A stretch of 64,000 bases of DNA from Shinella sp. UYSO24 (GTDB lineage Bacteria; Pseudomonadota; Alphaproteobacteria; Rhizobiales; Rhizobiaceae): contig CABHNZ010000017.1 in NCBI GenBank assembly GCA_902167985.1, positions 42,942-106,941 on the forward strand, read 5' to 3'. The notes below the pieces were generated by a model, which made no database searches, had not been told where the DNA came from, and saw nothing but the letters and a program-made list of their open reading frames with translations. A program made the position numbers and the translations under genes. Positions 28,532 through 37,578 of this stretch are shown here, one piece after another. Within the stretch, counting starts at the first letter, position 1, and every line of letters begins with the position of its first letter.

Positions 28532-29790
28532 ATGACGATGAAGAAGATACTGGTGCTGTTGAAGGGATATCCGAGGCTTTCGGAGACCTTTATCGCGCAG
28601 GAACTGCTGGGGCTCGAACGGGCCGGCTTTGAGCTGGAACTCGTTGCCATGCGCCGGCCGACCGACAAGAAGCGCCATCCGGTTCACGACGAGATCAAGC
28701 GCCGGTGCGCTATCTGCCGGAATATCTGCATCAGGAGCCGGTCCGCGTCATCAAGGCGCTGATCGCCACATCTCGGCTGCCGGGCTTCAAAAATGCCGTG
28801 CAGGCACTTGTCGAAGACTTCAAGAAGGATCGCTCGCGCAATCGCCTGCGGCGCTTCGGACAGGCCGCCGTTCTGGTGGCCGAATGGCCGCGCGATGCCG
28901 GCTGGTTGCATGTGCATTTCATCCACACGCCGGCCGCCGTTGCCCGCTATGCCAGCCAGATCGGCGGCACGCCCTGGACCGTCTCGGCGCATGCCAAGGA
29001 TATCTGGACCTCCGAGGCCTGGGATCTTGCCGACAAGCTGAAGGAAGCGCGCTGGGCCGTGACCTGCACCCGTGCCGGCTATGAGCATCTCGCCTCGCTT
29101 TCCGACCGCGCCAATGTGCATTTGAGCTATCACGGGCTCGATCTCGACCGCTTTCCGCCCTTTCTTCAGGACCGGACACCGCGTGACGGCTCGGATGCTG
29201 CCGATCCGATCCGACTTGTCAGCGTCGGCCGGGCGGTGAAGAAGAAGGGCTATGACGTGCTTCTGGCCGCACTTGCCCGCCTGCCCTCGGACATAGCCTG
29301 GAGTTTTACCCATATCGGCGGCGGCGACGGGCTGAAGGCGCTCAAGGCACAGGCCGAGGCACTCGGCATTGCCGGGCGGATCACCTGGAAGGGCGCGCTC
29401 GACCAGCGCGAGGTACTGGAACACTACCGGACCAGCGACCTCTTTGCGCTTGCCTGCCGGATTACCGCCGATGGCGACCGCGACGGGCTGCCGAATGTGC
29501 TGGTGGAGGCTTCCAGCCAGGCGCTGCCGATCGTTTCCACCGATATTTCCGGCATTGGCGAACTTTTTCGTAATGAGGAGAACGGTCTCCTCGTCTCGCC
29601 CGACAACACCGAGGAGCTGACGGCTGCGCTGGAAAAGGCGATCCGCAACCCGGCCTTCCGCCGCAAGCTGGGCAAGACCGCCGAGCAGAAAGTGCGCACG
29701 CAGTTCGATTATCACAGCAGCATTGCCGACCTTCAGCGGCTTTTCAGCCAGAGCTTTGCCGAAGAGGATGCGGGGAAGCGCGATGACTGA
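28532..29790 (+). CDS. GT4-family glycosyltransferase, one frame break
   Basis: Retaining GT-B glycosyltransferase. The N-terminus MTMKKILVLLKGYPRLSETF carries the PRLSETF motif typical of exopolysaccharide GT4 enzymes. The C-terminal domain shows LVSVGRAVKKKGYDVLLAAL, the acceptor-side HIGGGDG, and GLPNVLVEASSQALPIV. The frame changes near 28699 (AAGGCG read as AAGCG). Repaired length is about 419. It starts 26 bases after the preceding transferase and overlaps the next by 8 bases, giving a coupled three-gene set. Confidence 0.86.
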
Positions 29791-30952
29791 AGCCATGACT
29801 GATAGAAGCCGCGGCAGCATCTTCTTCTATGTCCAGCATCTGCTCGGCATCGGCCATATCGTGCGGGCAAGCCGGGTGGCGCAGGCTCTGGCAGAGGCGG
29901 GCTTTACCGTGACGCTGGTGACGGGCGGGACGCCGGTCAAGGGTTTTCCGCCGGCCGGTGTCAACCATATCCAGCTTCCCTCCGTCGTCGCCTCGACCAG
30001 CGGGTTTTCCGCGCTTGCCGATGGAGAGGGCAATGCGGTGGACCGCGCATTCGAAGAGAACCGTACCCGGCTGCTGATTGACGCCTATCGGGCGGCAAAG
30101 CCGGATACCGTGATCATCGAGGCCTTTCCCTTCGGCCGCCGGCAGATGCGCTTCGAGCTTCTGCCGCTGATCGACGCGATCGAGGACAGCGTGCCGCGGC
30201 CGATCCTCCTGTCTTCCGTGCGCGACATCCTGCAGGAGAACCGCAAGCCCGGACGCGACGAGGAAACGCTGTCTCTCATCAACCAGCATTTCGACGGCAT
30301 TCTCGTGCATGGCGACGCGCGTTTCGTGCGGCTGGAAGAGACCTTTCCGAAGGCCGGCGCGTTCGCGGAGAAGATTTTTTATACGGGGCTTGTGGCGCCC
30401 AAAAAGCCTGCCCCCTCCCCTGACCGTTTCGACGTGGTCGTTTCGGCCGGCGGCGGTGCGGTCGGTGCCGGGCTCATCCGCGCGGCGATCGATGCGAGGC
30501 AGATCCTTGCCGACCATCGGCGCTGGTGCGTGATAACCGGACCGAACCTGCCGCAGGAGGATTTCGACCGGTTTGCCGCGACGACACCCGCAGAGGTGAC
30601 GATCGAGCGGTTCCGCCCGGATTTCCCCTCGCTTCTCGTCAATGCGACGCTTTCGATCTCACAGGCGGGCTATAATACCGTCTGCGACCTGATGCAGACG
30701 CGCTGCCGGCCCGTTCTCGTGCCGTTTGCTGCAGGCGGCGAGACGGAACAGACGGAGCGTGCCGAACGGCTGGTAGCACTGGGTCTGGCCGACGTGGTGG
30801 CCGAGGCGGATCTCGACGGGGACAAGATGGCGGCTGCCATCCGGCGGGCGGATGCGCGCCCGGCACCGGAAACGCCACCCTTCGCGCTTGATGGAGCCGC
30901 GCATACGGCAGAACTCATCGCCGAGCTTCTCTCCAAGAGGAAAGCAGGCTGA
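29783..30952 (+). CDS. MurG-like glycosyltransferase (GT28 type)
   Basis: A 389-residue relative of the transferase at 27290. It begins with a conserved FFYVQHLLGIGHIVRASRVA entry loop. VVSAGGGAVGAGLIRAAID lies in the second half, and SISQAGYNTVCDLMQTRCRPVLVPF, then GGETEQTERAERL, forms the UDP-sugar site. ATG 29783 overlaps the end of the GT4 gene by 8 bases. Two MurG-like proteins flanking a GT4 enzyme suggest successive transfer steps onto one lipid- or protein-linked acceptor. The frame is intact. Confidence 0.83.
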   Translation: MTEAMTDRSRGSIFFYVQHLLGIGHIVRASRVAQALAEAGFTVTLVTGGTPVKGFPPAGVNHIQLPSVVASTSGFSALADGEGNAVDRAFEENRTRLLIDAYRAAKPDTVIIEAFPFGRRQMRFELLPLIDAIEDSVPRPILLSSVRDILQENRKPGRDEETLSLINQHFDGILVHGDARFVRLEETFPKAGAFAEKIFYTGLVAPKKPAPSPDRFDVVVSAGGGAVGAGLIRAAIDARQILADHRRWCVITGPNLPQEDFDRFAATTPAEVTIERFRPDFPSLLVNATLSISQAGYNTVCDLMQTRCRPVLVPFAAGGETEQTERAERLVALGLADVVAEADLDGDKMAAAIRRADARPAPETPPFALDGAAHTAELIAELLSKRKAG

Positions 30953-30974
30953 GAAGACCGCTACCGGTGCGCCA

Positions 30975-31064
30975 TCAGAACACCGCTGCGGCAAACTCCA
31001 TGAAATACAGGATGACGATGAGAGCCGAGGCTGCGAAGGCAATGGTATCGAGCGAGATCTTCAT
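30975..31064 (-). CDS. 29-residue hydrophobic small protein
   Basis: ATG at 31064 with AAAGGTG seven bases upstream opens MKISLDTIAFAASALIVILY, followed by FMEFAAAVF and a TGA at 30975. About 20 residues form a single hydrophobic helix flanked by charges (Lys2, Asp6, Glu23). It lies convergent to the MurG-like gene, with an A+T-rich stretch upstream at 31075-31110 suitable for a promoter. It resembles the short single-span membrane proteins often missed by gene callers. Function unknown. Confidence 0.6.
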   Translation of the reverse strand: MKISLDTIAFAASALIVILYFMEFAAAVF

Positions 31065-31293
31065 GGCAACACCTTTGTTTAGATAATTCTAATACATTGA
31101 TTGTTGCGCGAGGTCGCGGCTGTTCCGCTTTGTTGGTTAACTCCGGCGCTCGTAGCGAAGGCCATGGCGTGCCGAAGATGACCGATTTATGCTTTGAAGC
31201 ATTACAGGAGACGCCTGCCAAGCGGGCGGCATCGGATGCTATGCGAAGAAATATTTTCGGGAGAGATAAGCCTGCTCAATCAAGGCTTTAAAC

Positions 31294-31370
31294 TGGTCGG
31301 AGTGGCAAGATTCGAACTTGCGACCCCCACGTCCCGAACGTGGTGCGCTACCAGACTGCGCTACACTCCG
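31294..31370 (-). tRNA. tRNA-Pro (anticodon CGG)
   Basis: Cloverleaf on the minus strand: acceptor CGGAGTG/CACTCCG, D-arm AGCGCAGTCTGGTAGCGC, anticodon loop TTCGGGA between CCACG/CGTGG-type stems, T-loop GTTCGAATC, encoded CCA end at 31294-31296. Confidence 0.97.
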
Positions 31371-31674
31371 TGACCAGTGGCGCCTCTATAGACCAGCATT
31401 TTTCATAGGACAAGCACCCTTTTTGAATTTTTTGCGACGCCGCGCATTTCTTTGTGTGAAAGCCGGACAAGCCCGCAAAACCAAGGCGTTGCAAAAAGCG
31501 GCGGCAGCGAAAATTGCGTGAAGACACGCTTATGTGCCTCGCCGCGGCGGCTGAAAATCTGCTAGGCCCGATGCCGGAACACGCCTTCGGCCATGGCCGC
31601 GCGCTCTTTGCCGAGCACGCGCCCCGAGGGCCGCCATCCGCTATCGACCATTCGCAGAAGGACCCTGCAAGACC
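31371..31674. other. Intergenic region, no feature seen
   Basis: About 300 bases between tRNA-Pro and a lipoprotein gene. Short open frames here have no start context. The stretch just upstream of the tRNA (31380-31440) is A+T-rich and probably contains its promoter. Confidence 0.4.
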
Positions 31675-32034
31675 ATGAGCCGCCGCGCCCTCGTTTCGAC
31701 CGCCCTTATCGCCCTTTCGCTGACCGCCTGCACGACGACGGGCATCGTCGCCGCCAACCCGATCAACACCCGCTGGGTGGGCCGCCCGGCCGGCGAACTG
31801 TTTGCCAAGTACAACCCGCCGCTGACCGACACGCAGGACGGCTCCAACACCATCTACGGCTGGCGCGGCGGCTATACGAAGATCAAGCAACAGGGCGGCA
31901 AGACGGTTTCGGTCTCCTGCGCAGCCAAGATCACCGTTTCGGAAGACTATGTGATCAAGAACATCCAGATCACCGGCGACCACCCGGGCGCAACGTCCGC
32001 CAGCTATTGCACCGAACTGCTGACCAAGCCGTGA
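31675..32034 (+). CDS. Small predicted lipoprotein
   Basis: A 119-residue protein with a signal peptide and lipobox (ALSLTAC, lipidated Cys19). The mature part contains WVGRPAGELFAKYNPP, GSNTIYGWRGGY and two further cysteines (SVSCAAK, ASYCTEL) that may form a disulfide. The composition and the glycine/aromatic pattern suggest a small envelope protein. I do not recognise a named family. It stands alone between tRNA-Pro and the surface-polysaccharide block. Confidence 0.75.
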   Translation: MSRRALVSTALIALSLTACTTTGIVAANPINTRWVGRPAGELFAKYNPPLTDTQDGSNTIYGWRGGYTKIKQQGGKTVSVSCAAKITVSEDYVIKNIQITGDHPGATSASYCTELLTKP

Positions 32035-32193
32035 CGGATTGAGGGAAAATCGGGTATATGGCCTTGCGAGGCGGATTTGCTATTCGTAACGAAGTTTGCC
32101 TGCTATTGAGCTGAGAGATTGATACCCTGCTCTACTGAATGCCATCCTCCCTCAAGCGGGGTGGATGGCCGCAAATCAAGCAAATGGAACGTT

Positions 32194-33027
32194 ATGAGAA
32201 TCTTAAATTTCCTCAGACGCGCTTTTAAAGCCGACACGCCCGAGACCACTAGCGAGGATTTTTTTGATCAGTATGAGGCACGAATTCCAAGCGACCAAAA
32301 TGCAATTGATGCGTTGTCCGGATGGAACTCGGCTTTTCCGCTCGACAAGAATCTGGTCGCGGGAGATCATCATCTCTACGCAGATCCTCGCATAAGTTGG
32401 GCTGTAGATCAGTTTGGATCCTTGGCGGGCAGAGATGTCTTGGAAGTCGGCCCGCTCGAGGGAATGCATACTTTCATACTCAATGGTCACGCTCCTGCAC
32501 AGCTTGATGCGATTGAAGCCAACAGACTATGCTTTCTGAGATGTCTCGTAACAAAGCAAATTCTTGGCATTGATCGGGCAAATTTTTACCTTGGCGATAT
32601 CCAGCAATGGCTTGATAAAGACAGGCAGTACGATCTAGCGATCGCTTCTGGTGTTCTTTACCACATGCCAGATCCGGGCGAATTCCTGCGCAAACTGTCC
32701 CTGCGTGCCAATTCCATTTATATATGGACGCATTACTTCGATGAAACCGCGATGCCAGAAGGCGACCTTCGGCGCGGGGCCTTTTCAGGGAATGTCGAGG
32801 TTCGTGAAATCGCAGGCTGCAAGGTTCGCTATTACGAACGGCATTATTGGTCCGCAGACCAAAATAAATCTTTCTGCGGCGGCATGAAGGACACTCATTT
32901 CTGGATGCATAAGGACGACATCCTGACCCTTCTCGGCAAACTGGGATTTAACGAGATTATTGTCGAGCACGATCAGCCGGGTCACAGCGGTGGTCCGTGC
33001 TACTCGATATTCTGCAGAAAAAGTTAA
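32194..33027 (+). CDS. Class I SAM methyltransferase, base composition unlike neighbours
   Basis: A 277-residue protein with RDVLEVGPLEGMHTFIL (residues ~86-102) as a SAM-binding motif I. It also has QLDAIEANRLCFLRC (acidic loop) and YDLAIASGVLYHMPDPGEFL (motif IV/post-IV with the YHM-D pattern of small-molecule and sugar methyltransferases). Its A+T content is visibly higher than that of flanking genes, with codons such as TTA, ATA and AAT, which suggests recent acquisition. ATG 32194 has GGAAC five bases upstream. It opens the polysaccharide block, so a sugar or lipid-carrier acceptor is plausible. The frame is intact. Confidence 0.8.
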   Translation: MRILNFLRRAFKADTPETTSEDFFDQYEARIPSDQNAIDALSGWNSAFPLDKNLVAGDHHLYADPRISWAVDQFGSLAGRDVLEVGPLEGMHTFILNGHAPAQLDAIEANRLCFLRCLVTKQILGIDRANFYLGDIQQWLDKDRQYDLAIASGVLYHMPDPGEFLRKLSLRANSIYIWTHYFDETAMPEGDLRRGAFSGNVEVREIAGCKVRYYERHYWSADQNKSFCGGMKDTHFWMHKDDILTLLGKLGFNEIIVEHDQPGHSGGPCYSIFCRKS

Positions 33028-33095
33028 TTGCAACATCTCCTCCGGGCACGGTATTCGAAGGGATAGTGCAACAAAGATTCTAGGGAAATATCTGC

Positions 33096-34177
33096 GTGCT
33101 GTTCAATCTAGAGTTCGACCAGGGCACATGCCTGGAAGGATATCTCATTCCGGACGGCTTTTCGGATGCTCCACAAATCCGTGTTTCAGATGAGCAAGGG
33201 ACAATCGGCGTATTTCCATGCGATCAGCCGCGTCCTGCAGTCGCCGCGGCCGGCAGGCATCAGACGGGAATGGTCGGCTTTCGTCTCGATGCTTCGAGCA
33301 TACCTGACATAGCCGAGAACCAGACGCTGACGATCCACGATGCGAAATCCGGCGTCATGATATATCGCCGGCTGGCTCACCCGCCCGTAGCACGCAAGCT
33401 GGTCAGGCTCGAAACGCAAATCCTGCCGATGATAAAGTTCGACCGCCACTGTGGTTCATACTTCCAGTATGAACTCTTTGCCGCGGAGAGATTTGGCCAC
33501 GAGACAGCGCTTCAGGTGTTCCACCTCAACTCGGTCAACTCGATCTACATCAGCGGCAGAATGCTGATGCGCAACTATGAGGATTTTCTCGGCAAGGGCT
33601 TCGAGGCGATCGCATTCCTTCACGACCCTTATTACGAGATGGCGCTTCGGATCTTTCTGCTCAAGCGCATGTCGACAACCCCGGTCTCGTTTCTCGGAGA
33701 CCGTGACAAATGATCCTCGGGCCGGCTGTCGAATATTTTCGCGATGCGAACCTGGAGCAGGTCGACACGATCAAATCCCTGCTCAAGAAGGCGCCTCCAC
33801 AGGTGCAGAACGTCCTGTCGTCCCCCGTGACGAGGCAGCTTACGACGACATCGCCTGAGCAACGCGTCAGCCGTCGCGAGATTGCGCCGGCGATCGACCT
33901 TCTGTCACGATTTGCCGTTGTCGGTCACAGCGCAGACCCTGTCGCCTTTCAGGAAGCGATAGGACAGCTCCTCAACATTCCTGCCGACGATCTTGCCATA
34001 CCCCCTCCACAGATGCTCATTGAGGGGATCGCAGAGAGGCTTCGCAGCATTCCCGTTGCAGAAACCTTGCTGGAGGAAGATCTTATTTTCGACCATTATG
34101 TGCGGCAAGCGATGTCGACAGCGCAGCCTGGAGTACGTTCAAAAGATGCCTCGCCACATGCCGCTCCGGCCAACTGA
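33096..34177 (+). CDS. Unknown protein of the polysaccharide cluster, one frame break
   Basis: Two open frames (33096-33713 and 33710-34177) read as one protein if one A is restored in the run at ~33708. The join is then FLGDRDKMILGPAVEYF, and the total is about 360 residues. Without repair they would be two genes overlapping by 4 bases, which cannot be excluded. The N-terminal part is beta-rich with LEGYLIPDGFSDAPQIRV. The middle has KFDRHCGSYFQYELFAAERFG and RMLMRNYEDFLGKGFEAIAF, the latter repeating an LxDPYYEMALRIF helix. No signal peptide or membrane segment. I do not recognise the family; the HCG-S-FQYEL stretch is faintly sulfotransferase-like. Its end overlaps the next gene by 32 bases. 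Confidence 0.6.
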
Positions 34178-35422
34178 AGAAGAAGCCAGAACGTCGCCGA
34201 TCGGGCGGAACTGGATAAGTGCGCGCGTTCTGCCTCTGGTACAGCGACACCGGGATGTCACCCTGAGACGGAAAGGCTCCAACGAGCTTGTCGAGGACAT
34301 TTCCAACGATCAGGATGTCGCCGAGACACGCTCCGGCGGTCAGCCTCCTATCAAGCTCATCTCGTTTCTCATCATCGTCGCCATCCCGTTTTCGCCTGCC
34401 TCTACTATTTCATCTTCACGGCGAGCGATCAGTACATATCAGAAGCGCGTTTTGCCGTGAGGTCCCTTGCGGATCAAGGCAAGACCGATAGCGCCGACAG
34501 CACGGTCCTGAGCATGAGTGCCGCCGGGCAGGATGCCTATGTCGTAACAAGCTTTATCCAGTCGTCGGAGCTTTTGCGCCGCATCGAGCAAACCCTCGAC
34601 GTCAGAGGAATGTTTGCCCGCGACGATGCCGACTGGCTGTCGCGATCCGACAAGTCCGAGCCGACCGAGGAATTTCTCAAATACTGGAAGGATCAGGTCA
34701 CAGCCTATATCGACGGGCCTTCCGGGATCGTCACTCTCAAAGTGCGGACATTTCGCCCCGACGACTCGCAAAAGCTTGCCAGCGCGATCGTGACGCAAAG
34801 CGAGGAACTGATCAACGAACTCAATCAGCGCTCCCAGCGCGACATGGTTGCGAGCATCAAGGGCGAGGTCGAGCGCACGGGCAAGGCCTATGCGGATTCG
34901 CTGACCGCCCTCAACCGCTTCCAGCTGGATTCCGGCCTGCTCAGCCCCGAAGTACAGGCCCAGGAGACCGGCAAGTTGCTGACCGGGCTGCTCGGTCAGA
35001 AGCTGGAGCTCGAGACGCGGATGTTCGTGATGAAACAATCGGCAGCGGAAAATTCACCCGCTTATGAACAGCTGTCTCGCGCCGACAGTAGCCTCGATGC
35101 CCAGGTCGAGAAGCTGCGTGCGCAATTGACCGGCCCGGAGAATGCGAGCATTGCACGCGCCATCCTTGGTTACTCCAAGCTGGAAACCGATCGGCTGGTC
35201 GCGGAAAAGCTCTATGAGGCTGCCCGCAGCAATTATGACAGCGCTCTGGCCGCCTCCATGCGCAAGGCACTTTACCTGACGGTCTTCGTTCACCCGACGA
35301 TGCCGGAAGAGTCTCTTTACCCGAAGCGGATCTCCACGCCGCTGATCATCGGCCTCGGCCTGCTGGTCTTCTGGATGACGCTGATGCTGCTCAAGGCGTC
35401 CGTCGATGATCACCGGATGTGA
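34146..35422 (+). CDS. Capsule export inner-membrane protein, KpsE/Wzz type (copy 1), one frame break
   Basis: Polysaccharide co-polymerase/export-family protein that links an inner-membrane ABC exporter to the outer-membrane channel. It has one membrane helix near residues 72-97 (IKLISFLIIVAIPFSA), a periplasmic coiled-coil body (for example EELINELNQRSQRDMVASIK) and a C-terminal helix (TPLIIGLGLLVFWMTLMLL) before a short tail. This two-helix plan is that of KpsE/BexC/CtrB. The frame breaks at ~34393 (TTCGGCC to TTCGCC). Repaired length is about 425. ATG 34146 lies inside the end of the preceding gene. KpsT-type ATPase follows 6 bases later. Confidence 0.88.
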
Positions 35423-35428
35423 CCTCAG

Positions 35429-36082
35429 ATGATCCAGTTCATTAATGTCTCGAAACACTTCAAGACACAGCAGCACCGCAAGATTATCCTGAACAAGGCC
35501 AATATCGAGTTCGCCTCGGGATATTCCTACGGGCTTCTCGGCGTCAATGGCGCGGGCAAATCGACCACGATGCGGATGATCGCCGGAACCATCCTGCCGA
35601 ATTCCGGGCGCATCAAGAAAGACGTGCGTGTCTCGTGGCCGCTCGGTTTTTCGGGCGGGTTTCATCCCCAGATGTCCGGCAAGGACAATCTCAAATTCGT
35701 TGCCCGGGCCTATGGCGAGGATCCTTACAGGGTCAGCCGTTTCGTCGAAGATTTTGCCGAACTCGGGGACTATATCAACGCGCCTGTCAGGACCTATTCC
35801 TCCGGCATGGGGGCTCGCCTTGCCTTCGGGCTTTCCATGGCGATCGAATTCGAGTGCTATCTTGTCGATGAGATCACCGCGGTCGGAGATGCCCGGTTTC
35901 AGGAACGCTGCCGTATCGCCTTTGAAAACAGGCGGAAAAATTCTGATGTCATCATGATCTCCCACGGAATGGACACGATCAAATCCTACTGTGACCGGGC
36001 TATGGTACTGGTCGACGGTCGAATGATATACTTCGAGAATGTCGAACAGGCGATCGAAGCCTATTATCGGCTCAACAGGTAA
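35429..36082 (+). CDS. Capsule polysaccharide ABC exporter ATPase, KpsT type
   Basis: Cytoplasmic ATPase energising export of a capsular or similar glycan. The 217-residue protein has Walker A GVNGAGKSTTMRMIAG (residues ~38-53). The signature YSSGMGARLAFGLSMAIEF (~130) is the KpsT/BexA-type variant of LSGGQ. Walker B is CYLVDEITAVGD, with the characteristic T-A-V-GD ending, and the switch is MISHGMD. The length is exactly that of KpsT proteins. It is flanked on both sides by KpsE-type genes, but no KpsM-type permease gene is present in the window. The frame is intact. Confidence 0.92.
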   Translation: MIQFINVSKHFKTQQHRKIILNKANIEFASGYSYGLLGVNGAGKSTTMRMIAGTILPNSGRIKKDVRVSWPLGFSGGFHPQMSGKDNLKFVARAYGEDPYRVSRFVEDFAELGDYINAPVRTYSSGMGARLAFGLSMAIEFECYLVDEITAVGDARFQERCRIAFENRRKNSDVIMISHGMDTIKSYCDRAMVLVDGRMIYFENVEQAIEAYYRLNR

Positions 36083-36109
36083 GCGCATGGTACCCGGCAG
36101 GCTCGATAT

Positions 36110-37389
36110 ATGAGTGATCAACCTTCGAATTATCAGGACAACGGCTCATCGGCAGCGCTCGACTACAGTCGTGACGTGGCGAAGCGACTGTCCGTTACAG
36201 CGCGAAAATTAAGGCTGGCAACGTCCAATCGCAGCGACCTCTTCAAGGCGGTGGGCTTGCGGCCGCGCTGATCGACAGGGTGTTTGCGGGCGCGGTCATT
36301 GCCGCGACACTGTTTTTGCTCGTGATCCCGAACGCAGTCAACATCGCCTATTATGGCTATTACGCTGCCGACCAATATCAGTCGGAGGCACGCTTTACCG
36401 TGCGTTCATCATCGCCTGCCATCGGCAAGGACCAGTTGGCCAAGGTTACAGGCCTGCCGTCCTCGAAGATCGTGCAGGATACGCAGATCGTCACGAACTA
36501 CATCGCCAGCAACGAAATGCTGGACGACTTGGCGAAACATATCGACATCAAGGGCATCTACCGGGCGAATGGTGCCGACTTCATGGCGCGGCTCCCTGAT
36601 GAAGCGACGAATGAGGAATTCCTGAAATATTGGGAGCATATGGTCACAACGGCCGTCAGCTCTTCGAGCGGTATCGTGACGGTCAAGGTCAGGGCCTTTT
36701 CCGCGGAGGATTCGCAAAAGGTTCTTCAGGAAGTCGTGGCGTCATCCGAGCGTGTCGTGAATGGCGTGAACGATCGTATCTGGAAGGATGTCATTAAGAC
36801 AGCGCAGAGCAATCTTGAAAACAGTGCCGCCGCCTTGCAATCGGCGCGTGAAAAGCTTCAGGTCGCTCGCAACAAGTCCGGCGTCCTCAATGTGGATGGA
36901 AGTTCGACGCTGATTTCAAAGCTCCTCGCTACCGCACAGCAGGAGATGCTCGACCTTCAGCAGCGCTTCACGTCTGCTCAGGCATCCTCGGTTTCCAAGA
37001 ATGCTCCCCAGATGAAGGTGCTGCAGCGCGAAATCGCCAGCAAGCAGGCGCAGATCGACGACCTGAAGGCCCAGATGGCCGGCAGCACGGCCCATGCAAG
37101 CACATCGCAGCCTAATCTTGCCGATATCTCGCTCGACATGTCGCAACTGGAAATGAACCAGACCCTTGCGGAGCGGCAGTTTGCCGCCTCCGTTCGGACC
37201 GTCGAACAGGTGAATTTCATCAGCAAGCAGCAGCTGGTTTACCTTGATAGCTTCCTGGCTCCAACATTGCCGGACGCAGCCGAGTTTCCTCGCCGAGGGC
37301 TGTGGATCGGATGTACCCTGGTCGCCAGTCTCGCCCTTTGGGGTGCGGCCATCGGTCTCCTGTCCGTGATGAAAAGCCGCCTGAACTGA
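36110..37389 (+). CDS. Capsule export inner-membrane protein, KpsE/Wzz type (copy 2), one frame break
   Basis: Second KpsE-like protein, related to the one at 34146 through common stretches such as DQYxSEARFxVRS, TNEEFLKYW and SSGIVTVKVRAF. A cytoplasmic N-tail starts at ATG 36110 (MSDQPSNYQDNG). The first helix is GAVIAATLFLLVIPNAVNIA. A long coiled coil follows (SAREKLQVARNKSG; VLQREIASKQAQIDDLKAQM), and then a C-terminal helix WIGCTLVASLALWGAAIGLL. A frame break near 36247 (AAGGGCGG to AAGGCGG) separates the first 46 codons. Repaired length is about 426. It starts 27 bases after kpsT. Confidence 0.87.
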
Positions 37390-37578
37390 TTGGCCGTTGA
37401 GGGATGGCGGACCCGAACAGCGCGGTTGCGAGGCGATATTCACAAACTTGCGCATGGCTCCCGCAATATCGTGGGCCATCAGAGTTCATCATGGCGGGCG
37501 TGCTAAAACACGCTTGCACGCTTTCTTTTCACGACACTTTGTTTATCAGGTCCATGAAGGTTCATTAAGGCTGAGTTC

